64,000 nucleotides of DNA. It comes from Roseomonas mucosa ATCC BAA-692 (GTDB taxonomy: Bacteria; Pseudomonadota; Alphaproteobacteria; Acetobacterales; Acetobacteraceae). The notes under the pieces are model-generated. The model searched no databases, had not been told where the DNA came from, and saw only the letters and a list, made by a program, of their open reading frames with translations. Shown here in pieces: positions 49,074-58,378 of the stretch. Numbering within the stretch: position 1 is the first letter of the stretch; each line of letters opens with the position of its first letter. The position numbers and the translations under genes were made by a program. The DNA lies in contig NZ_JHWD01000010.1 of assembly GCF_000622225.1 (NCBI RefSeq), positions 124,001 to 188,000 on the forward strand, in the 5' to 3' direction.

Positions 49074-52000
49074 TGCCGGCACCCCGCTCCAGGCCGCATC
49101 TCGCGGCGCTGCTCCTCGCCTCCACGGCTCTGCCGGTGCTGCCGGCAGTGGCCCGGGCGGAGGACCGGGCGATCCAGGTCCTGCTCGACCAGGCGAACTA
49201 CTGGCGTGGCCAGGGTCGGACGGACCAGGTGATCCGGGCGCTGGAACGCGTGCTGGCCGCCGATCCCGACAATGTCGCGGCGCTGTCCGGCCTCGCCCAG
49301 GCCCAGGCGCAGCAGGGCGACCGGGCCGCGGCGGACCGCACCCTGGCGCGGCTGCGTCAGGTCGCGCCCGGCAATTCCGTGGTGGGCAGCACCGAGACCC
49401 AGCTCCGCGGCGCCTCCGCCGACCCGGCCCAGGTGGCCGAGGCCAGGCGGCTGGCGCAGGCGGGGCAGAACGCGGCGGCGGTGGCGCGCTACCGGCAGAT
49501 CTTCGGCGGCAGCACCCCGCCGGATGTCTTCGCGCAGGAATACTACCAGGCCCAGGCGGGGACGCCCGACGGCTATGCCCAGGGCCGGGACGGGCTGAAG
49601 CGGCTGCTGGACCGCAATCCGGGCAACCGGGCCCTGCAGCTCGCTCTTGCCCAGGTCCTCACCTGGCGCGAGGGCTCGCGCACGGAGGGCATCCGCCTTC
49701 TCCAGCAACTCGCCGGCAGCCCCGACATGGCGCAGCAGGCGCGGAACTCCTGGCGGCAGGCGCTGAGCTGGGACGGGGCCAGTGCCTCGGCCATCCCCGG
49801 GCTGGAAGCCTATCTGGAGCGCTATCCGGACGACCAGCAGGCGCAGCGGCAATTGGCGGAGGCCCGCAACCCGGCCCGCACCCCGCAGGACGAGATGGGC
49901 ACGCGCCGCCAGGCGGGGTTCGAGGCGCTGAACGGCAACCGCGTCGCCGCGGCGGAGGCGGCCTTCCAGGCGGTGCTGCAACAGGCGCCCGAGGATTCCG
50001 ACGCGCTGGGCGGGCTGGGGCTGGTGCGGCTCCGCCAGGGTCGCAGCAACGAGGCGAAGACCCTGCTGGCCCGTGCCATCGCGGCCGACCCGCAGGAGGG
50101 CCGCCGCAAATGGGGGCAGGCGCTGGACGGCGCGAGCTATGCCGGAGCGGTCAACACCGCCCGGTCGCAGATCGCCCGTGGTCAGGTGCAGCAGGCCGAG
50201 GCGACGCTGGAGGCCGCGGTGCGCCAGGGCGGCGCGGAACAGGCCGAGGCCCAGGCGCTGCTGGGTGACATCCTGCTGCGGCGGGGCGATGCGGCGGGGG
50301 CGGAGAAGCGCTACCGCGCCGCCCTGAGCCGCCGGCCCAACCTGCCGGGTGCCCTGTCCGGGCTCTACCAGTCCCTGCAGTCCCAGGGGCGGATGGCGGA
50401 GGCCGAGGAACTCGCGGCGCGGCAGGGGGGGGCCTTCGCCAACAGCCTCGCGGCCTCGCGCGCCGAACAGCTCCGGGCCGAGGCGCAGCGCAGCGCCGAC
50501 CCGGCGCAGGCGGTCGCCCTGCTCCAGTCGGCCTATGCCTCCAATCCGGAAGATCCCTGGGTTCGGCTCGACCTCGCCCGCGCCATGGCGCGGCAGGGGC
50601 GGGGAGCGGAAGGGCGCGCGCTGATGCAGGAGCTGGTGCAGCGCAGCGCCAGCGCCGACAACCTCTACGCGGCGGGCCTTTTCGCACAGGAGGAAGGCCG
50701 CGCCAGCGAGGCGGCCGCCCTGATCGAGCGCATCCCGCTGCGCCTGCGCTCGGCCGATGCCAGCCGCCTGCTGCGCGCCACCGCCGTGCAGGCGGAGGTC
50801 GCGGCCGCGGCGGAACCCGCGCGCTATGGGCAGTACGACCTCGCGCGGCAGCGCCTGATGCAGATCGTGGCGCGTCCGGACCCTGCCGGGGAGACCGCCG
50901 CCCAGGCGGTGCGCGCGCTGAACGCGGTGGGCGACACGCGCGGGGCGGTGGAACTGGCCCGCATGGCCCTGGCGACGAACGCCAACGCGGCGCTGGCGGG
51001 GCGCATCGCCCTGGCGGATGCGCTGCTCGATGCCGGGCAGGGGGGCGAGGCTGCCGCCCTGGCCGCCAGCCTGGCAGCGGACCCGCGCCTCACGGCGCAG
51101 GACCGGCAGCGCCTGGGCGGGTTGCAGACCGGGATCGCCATCCGCGAGAGCGACCGGCTCAACGAGGCGGGCGACCAGGCCGCCGCCTATGACCGGCTCG
51201 CCCCCGCGCTGAGTGCGAAGCCGCAGGACCCGGATGTGAACCTCGCCCTGGCGCGGCTCTACCAGGGGGCGCAGGATCCGGCCCGGGCACAGGAAGTCGC
51301 CGAGGCGGTGCTGCGGCGCGACCCGCGCAATGCCGACGCCCGGCTGGCCGCCGCCAGCGCCGCCATCGCGCGGGGCCAGACGCGGCGGGCGGAGGAACTG
51401 CTCGCCGAGGGACGCACGCTGACGCCCAACGACCCCCGGGTCGCGGTGGTGGAGGCGCAGCTTGCCCGGGCCTCCGGCGACTCCCGGCGCGCGCAGGCGG
51501 CGCTGCAACGGGCCGAGGAGCTGCGGCGGGCCCAGCTCAGCGGCACCCCGGCGTCGGTTCCGATGGCACCAGGGCCGGCGGCCACGATGCGGGGCCAGGC
51601 CACGGCAAATCCCTTCCAGCAGGTAGCGCTGGCTGGTGGAGAGCCGGTTCTGCTGGCCGCGGCGGGGCCGGCGGTGGGCAACGATCCCCTGCTCAACGAC
51701 ATCCAGCGCCAGCTCGCCGAGGTACGGGAGGAATCCGCGCCGCGCATCGGGCCGAACTTCGCCGGGCGCTTCCGCTCCGGCAGCGGCGGCCTCGACCGTT
51801 TGCAGGAATATTCCGGCGGGGCGGAGGCCTCGGCGGCGATGCCGGGGATCGGTGGGCGGATCGCCGCCCGCGCCCAGCTCTACAGCATCGATTCCGGCAC
51901 GCTGGACCAGAGCACGGGCAACCTGCGCCGTTTCGGCACCAACCCGCTGCGGCTGCCGGGGCCCAGCGAGAGCATCTCCGCCGCCACCGCGGCCCGGCTG

Positions 52001-52858
52001 ACGCCAAAGGACACCACGGCCTCCGGCGTCGCCTTCGGCCTCGGCTACACGCGCGGCGAGAGCCTGTCGCTCGATGTCGGCTCCACGCCGATCGGCTACC
52101 GCGTGCAGAACCTGGTGGGCGGGCTGGAGCTTGCTCCGTCCTTGAACGGCAACCTGCGCCTGCGCCTGACCGGCGAGCGCCGGGCCATGACCGACAGCCT
52201 GCTGGCCTGGGCCGGGCAGCGCGACCCGGTCACCAGCCGGACCTGGGGCGGCGTGGTGCGCAACACCGGGCGCGGCCAGTTCGAATGGAGCGCGGGCCCG
52301 GCGAACTTCTATGCCGGCGGCGGCTATTCGCAGGTCGAGGGCAAGGGGGTTGCCGACAACAACCGGATCGAGGCCGGGGCCGGCATGAGCTACGCCTTCT
52401 TCCGGCGGCCGGACGAGGAGCTGACCAGCGGGCTCGACCTCGTCTATCTCTCCTACGACAAGAACCTGCGCTTCTTCACCCTGGGGCAGGGCGGCTACTT
52501 CAGCCCGCAGAACTATGTCGCGGCGAATATCCCGATCGACTACCGCGCCCGGCTGGGGAACCTCTCCTACCACCTCGGCGGCCAGATCGGCCTCGCGCAC
52601 TTCAAGGAGGACCGCTCCCCGCTCTTTCCCAACGACCCCGCCCTGCAGGCCCGGGCCGAGGCGCGGGAGGCGGCCGACTCCACGCAGAGCGCCTTCTACG
52701 CCGGCCAGACCCAGACCAGCCTGGTCGGCGGTGTGCGGGCGGATGCGGAATACGCCATCACGCCCCAGTTCAAGGTCGGCGGCCTGCTCCGCTACGACCG
52801 CGCGGCGGACTGGAACGAGGTGCGCGCCATGCTCTTCGCGCGCTACCGCTTCGATTGA
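49073..52858 (+). CDS. bcsC: cellulose export outer-membrane protein BcsC
   Basis: A 1261-residue exporter. A signal peptide (1-29, ending ARA) is followed by a long TPR superhelix (to about residue 830; repeats such as DQVIRALERVLAADPDNVAALSGLAQAQAQQGD) that spans the periplasm, then from about residue 890 an outer-membrane beta-barrel ending in RYRFD, with C-terminal aromatic pattern AMLFARYRF. The ATG overlaps the bcsAB stop by one base (TGATG). No bcsD gene follows, unlike Komagataeibacter. Confidence 0.93.
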   Translation: MPAPRSRPHLAALLLASTALPVLPAVARAEDRAIQVLLDQANYWRGQGRTDQVIRALERVLAADPDNVAALSGLAQAQAQQGDRAAADRTLARLRQVAPGNSVVGSTETQLRGASADPAQVAEARRLAQAGQNAAAVARYRQIFGGSTPPDVFAQEYYQAQAGTPDGYAQGRDGLKRLLDRNPGNRALQLALAQVLTWREGSRTEGIRLLQQLAGSPDMAQQARNSWRQALSWDGASASAIPGLEAYLERYPDDQQAQRQLAEARNPARTPQDEMGTRRQAGFEALNGNRVAAAEAAFQAVLQQAPEDSDALGGLGLVRLRQGRSNEAKTLLARAIAADPQEGRRKWGQALDGASYAGAVNTARSQIARGQVQQAEATLEAAVRQGGAEQAEAQALLGDILLRRGDAAGAEKRYRAALSRRPNLPGALSGLYQSLQSQGRMAEAEELAARQGGAFANSLAASRAEQLRAEAQRSADPAQAVALLQSAYASNPEDPWVRLDLARAMARQGRGAEGRALMQELVQRSASADNLYAAGLFAQEEGRASEAAALIERIPLRLRSADASRLLRATAVQAEVAAAAEPARYGQYDLARQRLMQIVARPDPAGETAAQAVRALNAVGDTRGAVELARMALATNANAALAGRIALADALLDAGQGGEAAALAASLAADPRLTAQDRQRLGGLQTGIAIRESDRLNEAGDQAAAYDRLAPALSAKPQDPDVNLALARLYQGAQDPARAQEVAEAVLRRDPRNADARLAAASAAIARGQTRRAEELLAEGRTLTPNDPRVAVVEAQLARASGDSRRAQAALQRAEELRRAQLSGTPASVPMAPGPAATMRGQATANPFQQVALAGGEPVLLAAAGPAVGNDPLLNDIQRQLAEVREESAPRIGPNFAGRFRSGSGGLDRLQEYSGGAEASAAMPGIGGRIAARAQLYSIDSGTLDQSTGNLRRFGTNPLRLPGPSESISAATAARLTPKDTTASGVAFGLGYTRGESLSLDVGSTPIGYRVQNLVGGLELAPSLNGNLRLRLTGERRAMTDSLLAWAGQRDPVTSRTWGGVVRNTGRGQFEWSAGPANFYAGGGYSQVEGKGVADNNRIEAGAGMSYAFFRRPDEELTSGLDLVYLSYDKNLRFFTLGQGGYFSPQNYVAANIPIDYRARLGNLSYHLGGQIGLAHFKEDRSPLFPNDPALQARAEAREAADSTQSAFYAGQTQTSLVGGVRADAEYAITPQFKVGGLLRYDRAADWNEVRAMLFARYRFD

Positions 52859-52903
52859 CCGATGGTTCCGGGGCCAGTGCTTCCGGGACCGGTGCTTCGG
52901 GGA

Positions 52904-53812
52904 TCAGCGCTTCGGGGTGCCGGGCGTGGCCTCGCCCAGGCCCCGTTCCTCGGTGCCCAGCGCCTCGGCGAGCCTGACCGTGGCGCTGCCGGGCCGGGCG
53001 GGCTGCTGCTGGCTGGGTGCCGGCGCCCAGCCGGTCAGCGTCAGGAGGCGCAGGGTGACGGGCACCGGCTCGTCCCCCGGCGCCTCGCCCGCCAGCCGGG
53101 CCAGCGCCGCCGGGAACAGCGCGCGCGGCACCGGGCGCGGGTCCCGTGCCAGGACCGCGCTGGTTTCCCCGGCCGCGCGCAGGTCGCGCAACAGGGCGAG
53201 CGGCGAACGGTAGGCGAGGCGCAGCGTCTCCGCATCCGCCACCGGCAGGGCGAAGCCCGCCCGTTGCAGCAGGGCCGCGCCGTCCGAGACCTCCGGAAAG
53301 GGCGAGACGCGCGGCGAAACGCCGCCGCGCAGCGACTCCTCCTCGGCGGCCAGGGCCTCGCGCAGGTTCTGCAGGGTGCCCAGCGCCGGCACGCTGGCCA
53401 GGAACAGCCCGTCCGGGCGGAGCGCGCGGCGGATCTGCACCAGGGCGCCGGGGAGGTCGTTCACCCAGTGCAGCGACAGGCTGGCCACCACCAGGTCGAA
53501 GCTGCCCTCGGCGAAGGGCAGCCATTCCTCGTCCCCGGCGACCGGGAGGCTGCCGGCCTGTCGCGCCAGGGCCGCCGACAGGTCCATGGACACCACCTGC
53601 CCGATGCCGCGGGCGCGCAGCCGCGGCGCCACCACGCCCCGCCCGCCAAGGTCCAGGGCATGGTCGAAGCGCAGTGTGAAGTCGTCCAACCGGTCCAGCA
53701 GCCGGTCGGCGGCTTCCTCCAGGATGGGGGCCACCTGGCGCAGGCTCGCGGCGGAGCGGTCGCGGCGGAGGCGGTGGAGGCGGCGGTCGAAGACCTGGTG
53801 CGGCGCGGACAT
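52904..53812 (-). CDS. class I SAM methyltransferase (BioC/NDUFAF5-like)
   Basis: A 302-residue methyltransferase starting MSAPHQVFDRRLHRLRRDRSA, an opening close to the NDUFAF5/BioC-like group. The SAM motif is shortened (HALDLGGRGVVAPRLRARG), followed by MDLSAALARQ, FAEGSFDLVVASLSLHWVNDLPGAL and the post-motif LRPDGLFLASVPALGTL. NDUFAF5 hydroxylates an arginine of complex I subunit NDUFS7; whether this one does so is unknown. It is divergent from comF. Degenerate 16-bp repeats lie just beyond its stop. Confidence 0.8.
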   Translation of the reverse strand: MSAPHQVFDRRLHRLRRDRSAASLRQVAPILEEAADRLLDRLDDFTLRFDHALDLGGRGVVAPRLRARGIGQVVSMDLSAALARQAGSLPVAGDEEWLPFAEGSFDLVVASLSLHWVNDLPGALVQIRRALRPDGLFLASVPALGTLQNLREALAAEEESLRGGVSPRVSPFPEVSDGAALLQRAGFALPVADAETLRLAYRSPLALLRDLRAAGETSAVLARDPRPVPRALFPAALARLAGEAPGDEPVPVTLRLLTLTGWAPAPSQQQPARPGSATVRLAEALGTEERGLGEATPGTPKR

Positions 53813-53951
53813 GCAGCGGCAGATGGCGCGAAGCCGGCCACGGCGCCAGGGGGTGGGGCCGGAAGGACAGGACGAGCAGGGTGGGCGCTGGAAAAGAGCC
53901 AGGGGCCGGAGAGGCGATGGCCGGAGCGGGGGCGATAGGAATGCAGGGCGG

Positions 53952-54800
53952 ATGGCACGCTGGGACCGGGCGGGGTGGCCATTGAGCGGGGCGGAAGCGG
54001 CGCCCGGCCGCTGGCGGGGCTGGGGCCGTCTCGCGGGGCGGATGGGGGAGGGGCTGCTGGATGCGCTGCTGCCGCCCAGCTGCCTTACCTGCCGGGAGCC
54101 GGTGATGCGCCACGGCGCCTTCTGCCCCGCCTGCTTCCGGGATCTGCAACGGATCGGCGACCCGCTCTGCGACGGCTGCGGCGTGCCGTTCCTGCATGTG
54201 GAGCAGGGCGTGCCGGCCACGGGCCGCCTGTTCTGCGCCGCCTGCGCGGAACGGCCCTTTCCTTTCGCCCGGGCGCGCGCGGCCTTCGTCTATGGGGACG
54301 TGTCGAAGCGCCTGATCCTGCCCTTCAAGCACGGCGACCGCCCCGACCTGGCGCGCCCGATGGCCCGCGCCATGGCCCTGGCGGGCAAGGAGCTGCTGGC
54401 GGAGGCCGGCATCCTGGTGCCGGTGCCGCTGCACTGGCGGCGCCTCCTGCGGCGCCGGTACAACCAGTCGGCGCTGCTGGCGCGCCATCTGGGGCGGCAG
54501 GCGGGGCGGCCCTGGCTGCCGGACGGGCTGCGCCGGACGCGCGGCACGACCTCCCTGGGCGGCCTGGGCGCCGCCGGGCGGGCGATGGAGGTGGAAGGCG
54601 CCTTCCTGGTGACGCCCCGGGGGCGGCGCGCCATCGCCGGGCAGCGCGTGCTGCTGGTGGACGACGTGCTCACCAGCGGCGCCACCGCCGCCGCCTGCGC
54701 CCGCGCTCTGCTGGAGGCCGGGGCGCGGGAGGTCGATGTGCTGGCGGCGGCCCGCGTGCTGCCCCGGGATACGCCGGGAAACACGGATAGGCAGGGGTGA
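53952..54800 (+). CDS. ComF-family phosphoribosyltransferase-like protein
   Basis: A 282-residue protein with an N-terminal zinc finger (CLTCREPV...CPAC, then CDGCG...CAAC) and a C-terminal PRTase-like domain (VLLVDDVLTSGATAAACARALLEAGA; YNQSALLARHLG). ComF homologues act in DNA uptake in naturally competent bacteria but are also kept in non-competent ones. An ATG at 54042 is an alternative start (252 residues), since the first 30 residues are not conserved-looking. Upstream of grxC on the same strand by 39 bases, an arrangement seen in other alphaproteobacteria. Confidence 0.85.
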   Translation: MARWDRAGWPLSGAEAAPGRWRGWGRLAGRMGEGLLDALLPPSCLTCREPVMRHGAFCPACFRDLQRIGDPLCDGCGVPFLHVEQGVPATGRLFCAACAERPFPFARARAAFVYGDVSKRLILPFKHGDRPDLARPMARAMALAGKELLAEAGILVPVPLHWRRLLRRRYNQSALLARHLGRQAGRPWLPDGLRRTRGTTSLGGLGAAGRAMEVEGAFLVTPRGRRAIAGQRVLLVDDVLTSGATAAACARALLEAGAREVDVLAAARVLPRDTPGNTDRQG

Positions 54801-54839
54801 GACTTGACCCGGGGGCCCGGCGGAACGAATTGAGGGAAC

Positions 54840-55097
54840 ATGGCCAAGGTCGAGATCTTCACCACCCCCTTCTGCCCCTATTGCGCGCGCGCGAAGACGC
54901 TGCTGACGCGCAAGGGCGCCGCCTTCGAGGAATTCGATGCGCCGCACGGCTCTCCGGCGCGCGAGGACGCGGTCCGCCGGTCCGGCGGCCGCACCACGGT
55001 GCCGCAGATCTTCATCGATGGGCAGGCGATCGGCGGCTGCGACGACCTCTTTGCGCTGGAGCGCGCGGGCAAGCTGGACAGCCTGCTGACGGCCTGA
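54840..55097 (+). CDS. grxC: glutaredoxin 3
   Basis: An 85-residue dithiol glutaredoxin that reduces disulfides with glutathione. The active site is FCPYCARAKTLL (CPYC) and the glutathione-binding parts TVPQIFIDGQAIGGCDD are complete. GAGGGA precedes the ATG. It is likely co-transcribed with comF. Confidence 0.95.
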   Translation: MAKVEIFTTPFCPYCARAKTLLTRKGAAFEEFDAPHGSPAREDAVRRSGGRTTVPQIFIDGQAIGGCDDLFALERAGKLDSLLTA

Positions 55098-55162
55098 TCC
55101 CACCGACCGGCGTGGCGGGCCGGCCTCGCCCGCCTGGGTTCCGGCAGGCTCGGCACGGCCCA

Positions 55163-55189
55163 CTGGCACTCGGAATATTCGAGTGCCAG
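55163..55189. promoter_or_regulatory. CIRCE-like inverted repeat (candidate HrcA site)
   Basis: Two perfect 9-bp arms, CTGGCACTC (55163-55171) and GAGTGCCAG (55181-55189), are separated by exactly nine bases. This is the 9-N9-9 architecture of CIRCE (TTAGCACTC-N9-GAGTGCTAA) with the core GCACTC/GAGTGC intact and only the outer bases changed. It lies 108 bases upstream of the DUF1178 gene. Confidence 0.7.
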
Positions 55190-55296
55190 AATAGGGTTTG
55201 AACAGGCGCATGGCTCGCAGCACCGGAATGCCGGCGCCCCTGCCGGAATCCGGAATGGGGCGGCGCGAAGCCGATGGGGCCGAGAACGGAACAGGG

Positions 55297-55797
55297 ATGA
55301 TCCACTACCAGTTGCGTTGCGAAGGTGGCCATGAGTTCGATGGCTGGTTCCAGGACAGCGCGGGTTTCGAGAAACTGGCCAGGAATGGCCTCGTGGAATG
55401 TCCGGTCTGCGGCGGGACGGAGGTCCAGCGTGCGCTGATGGCGCCGTCGATCGCGAAGTCGCGGCCGGAGGCAGGCCCCGTGGCCGGTCCGGCCCTTTCC
55501 GATGCGCCCGCGCCGTCGCCGCCCGTTCCCGCCATGCCGGGCCCCGCGAGCCAGCCCGTGGCGGCGGGGCCGATGCCCGCCCAGGTCATGGCACTGCTGC
55601 AGCGCATTCGCGGCGAGGTCGAGCGCAACTGCGACTATGTGGGCCGCGACTTCAGCGAGGAGGCGCGGCGGATGCAGGCGGGCGAGAGCGAGCGCCGCGG
55701 CATCTATGGCGAGGCCACGGATGCGGAGGCCGAGGCGCTGCGCGACGAGGGTATCGAGATCGCCCGCATTCCCTGGGTGCCCCGCTCGGATGGCTGA
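55297..55797 (+). CDS. DUF1178 family protein with zinc-ribbon-like N-terminus
   Basis: A 166-residue protein of unknown function. The N-terminus IHYQLRCEGGHEFDGWFQDSAGFEKL with VECPVCGGTEVQRALMAPSIA has C(x)H and CxxC spacing of a small zinc ribbon. A Pro/Ala-rich middle is followed by the conserved helical end RGEVERNCDYVGRDFSEEARRMQAGESERRGIYGEAT. ATG 55297 gives the usual family start; an in-frame TTG at 55198 would add 33 residues. A CIRCE-like element upstream hints at heat-shock control. Confidence 0.85.
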   Translation: MIHYQLRCEGGHEFDGWFQDSAGFEKLARNGLVECPVCGGTEVQRALMAPSIAKSRPEAGPVAGPALSDAPAPSPPVPAMPGPASQPVAAGPMPAQVMALLQRIRGEVERNCDYVGRDFSEEARRMQAGESERRGIYGEATDAEAEALRDEGIEIARIPWVPRSDG

Positions 55798-55866
55798 TGG
55801 TACGTGCCGGGGCGGGGGCCGGATCAGGGCTCCCCGCCGCGGTGCCATGCCCGGGCGGCCCGGCTG

Positions 55867-58290
55867 ATGGAAGCGCTGGACTGCTGGGGGCGGGACACCG
55901 GTTCCGCCCTGGTCGGCGACTTTCCCGACCCGGGCCTGCCCTTCCTGGCCGTCGCCAGCTACAGCCTGGCGCCGATGGTGCTGACCGACCCGGCGCGCCC
56001 GGACAATCCCATCGTGTTCGCCAATGCCGCCTTCCTCCAGATGACGGGCTATGACGGCCGGGAGGTGCTGGGCCGGAACTGCCGCTTCCTCCAGGGGCCC
56101 GGTACGGACCGCGCCACGGTGGACGCCCTGCGGGACGCGATGGGCGAGGCGCGGGACATCACCGTCGAACTGCTGAACTACCGGCGGGACGGCACCCCCT
56201 TCCGCAACGAGGTCCGCATCGGCCCGCTGCGGGACGCGCAGGGCCAGGTCCGCTATTTCCTGGCCACGCTGCACGACGTGACCCTGGCCCGCGACGTCGT
56301 GCGGGTCGAGCGGACGCTGCGTGTCAGCGAGGCGGGCGCACGCCTCGCGGTGGAGGCGAGCGGCCTCGGCACATGGGACCTGGATGTCGCCCGCGGGGTG
56401 CTGCACTGGAACGCAGCCTGCCGGGCGCTGTTCGGCCTGTCCCTCGATGACGAGCGGCCCCTGACCTACGAGGACAGCTTCCTGTCCGCCCTGCATCCCC
56501 GGATGCGCGCCCGGGTCCGGCAGGAGATGGAGGACGCCCTCTCGCCCGCCGGCAGCGGGCGGCTGACCACGGAGTTCCGGATTGTCGGGCTGGCGGACCG
56601 CCGCGAGCGCTGGCTGTCGCTGACCGGGCAGAGCTTCTTCGAGGAAGGGCGCTGCGTCCGCTTCGTCGGCGTGGTGAGCGACACCACCGCGCGCAAGCGC
56701 GAGGCTGAGGCGCTGCTCCGCTCGCGCGAGAAGCTGGAGGCCCGGGTCGAGCGGAGCAGCCGGGACCTGGACCGCATCTGGCATCATTCCCAGGATATCA
56801 TGGTGGTGATCCGCCAGGATGACCTGACGGCGGAGGCGGTGAACCCGGCCTGGGAGCGCGTCCTGGGCTGGCCTGCGGAGCCGCCCTCCGGAACCGGCAT
56901 CCTGGGCTTCGTGCATCCGCAGGATACTGCGCTGACCCGTGTCCAGCTGGCGCACCTCGCGGATGGCCAGGGGGTGGAGCATTTCGAGAACCGCATCCGT
57001 CACCGGGACGGCTCCTACCGCCGGATCTCCTGGAACGTCGTGCCGGAGGGCGAGTTCCTGCACGCGGTGGGCCGCGACGTGACGGTGGAGCGGCGGCAGG
57101 AGGAGATCCTCCGCCGCACCGAGGCGCAGCTCCGCCAGTCGCAGAAGATGGAGGCGATCGGCCAGCTCACCGGCGGCGTGGCGCACGACTTCAACAACCT
57201 GTTGCAGGTGGTGCTGGGCAACCTGGACATCCTGCAGCGCAGCCTGCCGCCCGAGGCGGGGCGGCTGCGGCGCTCGGCCGAGAATGCGGCGAGCGGCGCC
57301 CGGCGCGCCGCGGTGCTGACGCAGCGTCTCCTGGCCTTCTCCCGCCGCCAGCCCCTGGCGCCGCGCGCCCTGCAGGTGAACGGGCTGGTGGAGGGGATGT
57401 CGGACCTGTTGGCCCGCACCCTGGGCGAGACCATCGCCATCCGCACCGCCCTGGCGCCGGACCTGTGGCGGGTGGAGGCCGATCCGGGGCAGCTGGAGAA
57501 CGCGCTGCTGAACCTCGCGGTGAATGCGCGCGATGCCATGCCCGGCGGCGGCAGGCTGGCGATCGAGACAGGGAATCTGAGCCTCTCGGAAGCCATCGCC
57601 CTGCGCGGCGAGGAACTGGGACCCGGCCAATACGTGGTGATCAGCGTGACCGACACCGGCACGGGCATGGATCAGGAGGTCGTCGGCCGGGTCTTCGAGC
57701 CCTTCTTCACCACCAAGCCGGTGGGGCAGGGAACAGGGCTGGGCCTGTCCATGACCTATGGCTTCGTCCGCCAGTCCGGCGGCCATATTCGGATCTACTC
57801 GGAACCCGGCCTGGGCACCACGGTGCGGATCTACCTGCCGCGCCTGGTTTCCGCCGGTGAGGAGGCGCCGCCGGAGGGGGAGCCCACACCCGCCGCCCGC
57901 GCCCGGCAGGAAAGCATCCTGGTGGTCGAGGACGATGCCGATGTCCGCAGCTACTCGGTGGAAGTGCTGTCGGAGCTCGGATACCAGGTGATCGAGGCGG
58001 AGGACGGCCCCGGCACGCTGCGGCTGCTGGAGGATTCGCCCTCGCTGGTGCCGGACCTGCTCTTCTCCGACGTGGTGCTGCCCAACGGTATGAACGGGGC
58101 GGAGCTGGCGGCGCGGGCGCGGCTGCTGCGGCCGGGGATGAAGGTGCTCTTCACCAGCGGCTATGCCCGCGACGCCCTGACGCATCACGGCCGGCTGGAC
58201 GCGGGCGTGGAGGTGATCGGCAAGCCCTTCACCTTCGCCGATCTGGCGGCACGGGTGCGCGGGGTGCTGGACGGGCCGCCCGGCCGCTGA
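55867..58290 (+). CDS. LOV-domain hybrid histidine kinase (predicted blue-light sensor)
   Basis: An 807-residue soluble sensor. Domain order: LOV (about 25-140) with the photoactive motif GRNCRFLQG, C72 being the flavin-adduct cysteine; PAS (about 150-270); PAS (about 295-410); HisKA with H440 in GGVAHDFNNLLQ; HATPase_c (NLAVNARDAMP, TDTGTGM, GTGLGLSM); receiver (about 685-805) with phosphoacceptor D735 in LLFSDVVLP. No membrane segment. LOV domains bind FMN and form a cysteinyl adduct in blue light. GTG 55804 is the alternative start. No output partner lies beside it. Confidence 0.9.
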   Translation: MEALDCWGRDTGSALVGDFPDPGLPFLAVASYSLAPMVLTDPARPDNPIVFANAAFLQMTGYDGREVLGRNCRFLQGPGTDRATVDALRDAMGEARDITVELLNYRRDGTPFRNEVRIGPLRDAQGQVRYFLATLHDVTLARDVVRVERTLRVSEAGARLAVEASGLGTWDLDVARGVLHWNAACRALFGLSLDDERPLTYEDSFLSALHPRMRARVRQEMEDALSPAGSGRLTTEFRIVGLADRRERWLSLTGQSFFEEGRCVRFVGVVSDTTARKREAEALLRSREKLEARVERSSRDLDRIWHHSQDIMVVIRQDDLTAEAVNPAWERVLGWPAEPPSGTGILGFVHPQDTALTRVQLAHLADGQGVEHFENRIRHRDGSYRRISWNVVPEGEFLHAVGRDVTVERRQEEILRRTEAQLRQSQKMEAIGQLTGGVAHDFNNLLQVVLGNLDILQRSLPPEAGRLRRSAENAASGARRAAVLTQRLLAFSRRQPLAPRALQVNGLVEGMSDLLARTLGETIAIRTALAPDLWRVEADPGQLENALLNLAVNARDAMPGGGRLAIETGNLSLSEAIALRGEELGPGQYVVISVTDTGTGMDQEVVGRVFEPFFTTKPVGQGTGLGLSMTYGFVRQSGGHIRIYSEPGLGTTVRIYLPRLVSAGEEAPPEGEPTPAARARQESILVVEDDADVRSYSVEVLSELGYQVIEAEDGPGTLRLLEDSPSLVPDLLFSDVVLPNGMNGAELAARARLLRPGMKVLFTSGYARDALTHHGRLDAGVEVIGKPFTFADLAARVRGVLDGPPGR

Positions 58291-58378
58291 GGGCGGTGCC
58301 CCCGGAACGGGGCGGGATGGCCTTGCCGGGAGCGCCCGGGGGCGGGAAGCTGCCGGGCGGATACGGATGGGAACCGGC

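Noticed and set aside
43389-49082. Very long antisense frame opposite bcsAB and bcsQ
   Set aside because: A shadow of GC-rich third positions; its translation is His/Arg/Gln-rich low-complexity sequence with no domains, while the plus strand carries the full cellulose genes.
52859-52925. Degenerate 16-bp repeats between bcsC and the methyltransferase gene
   Set aside because: Units are too diverged to be sure of tandem origin, and part lies within the coding end of the methyltransferase gene.
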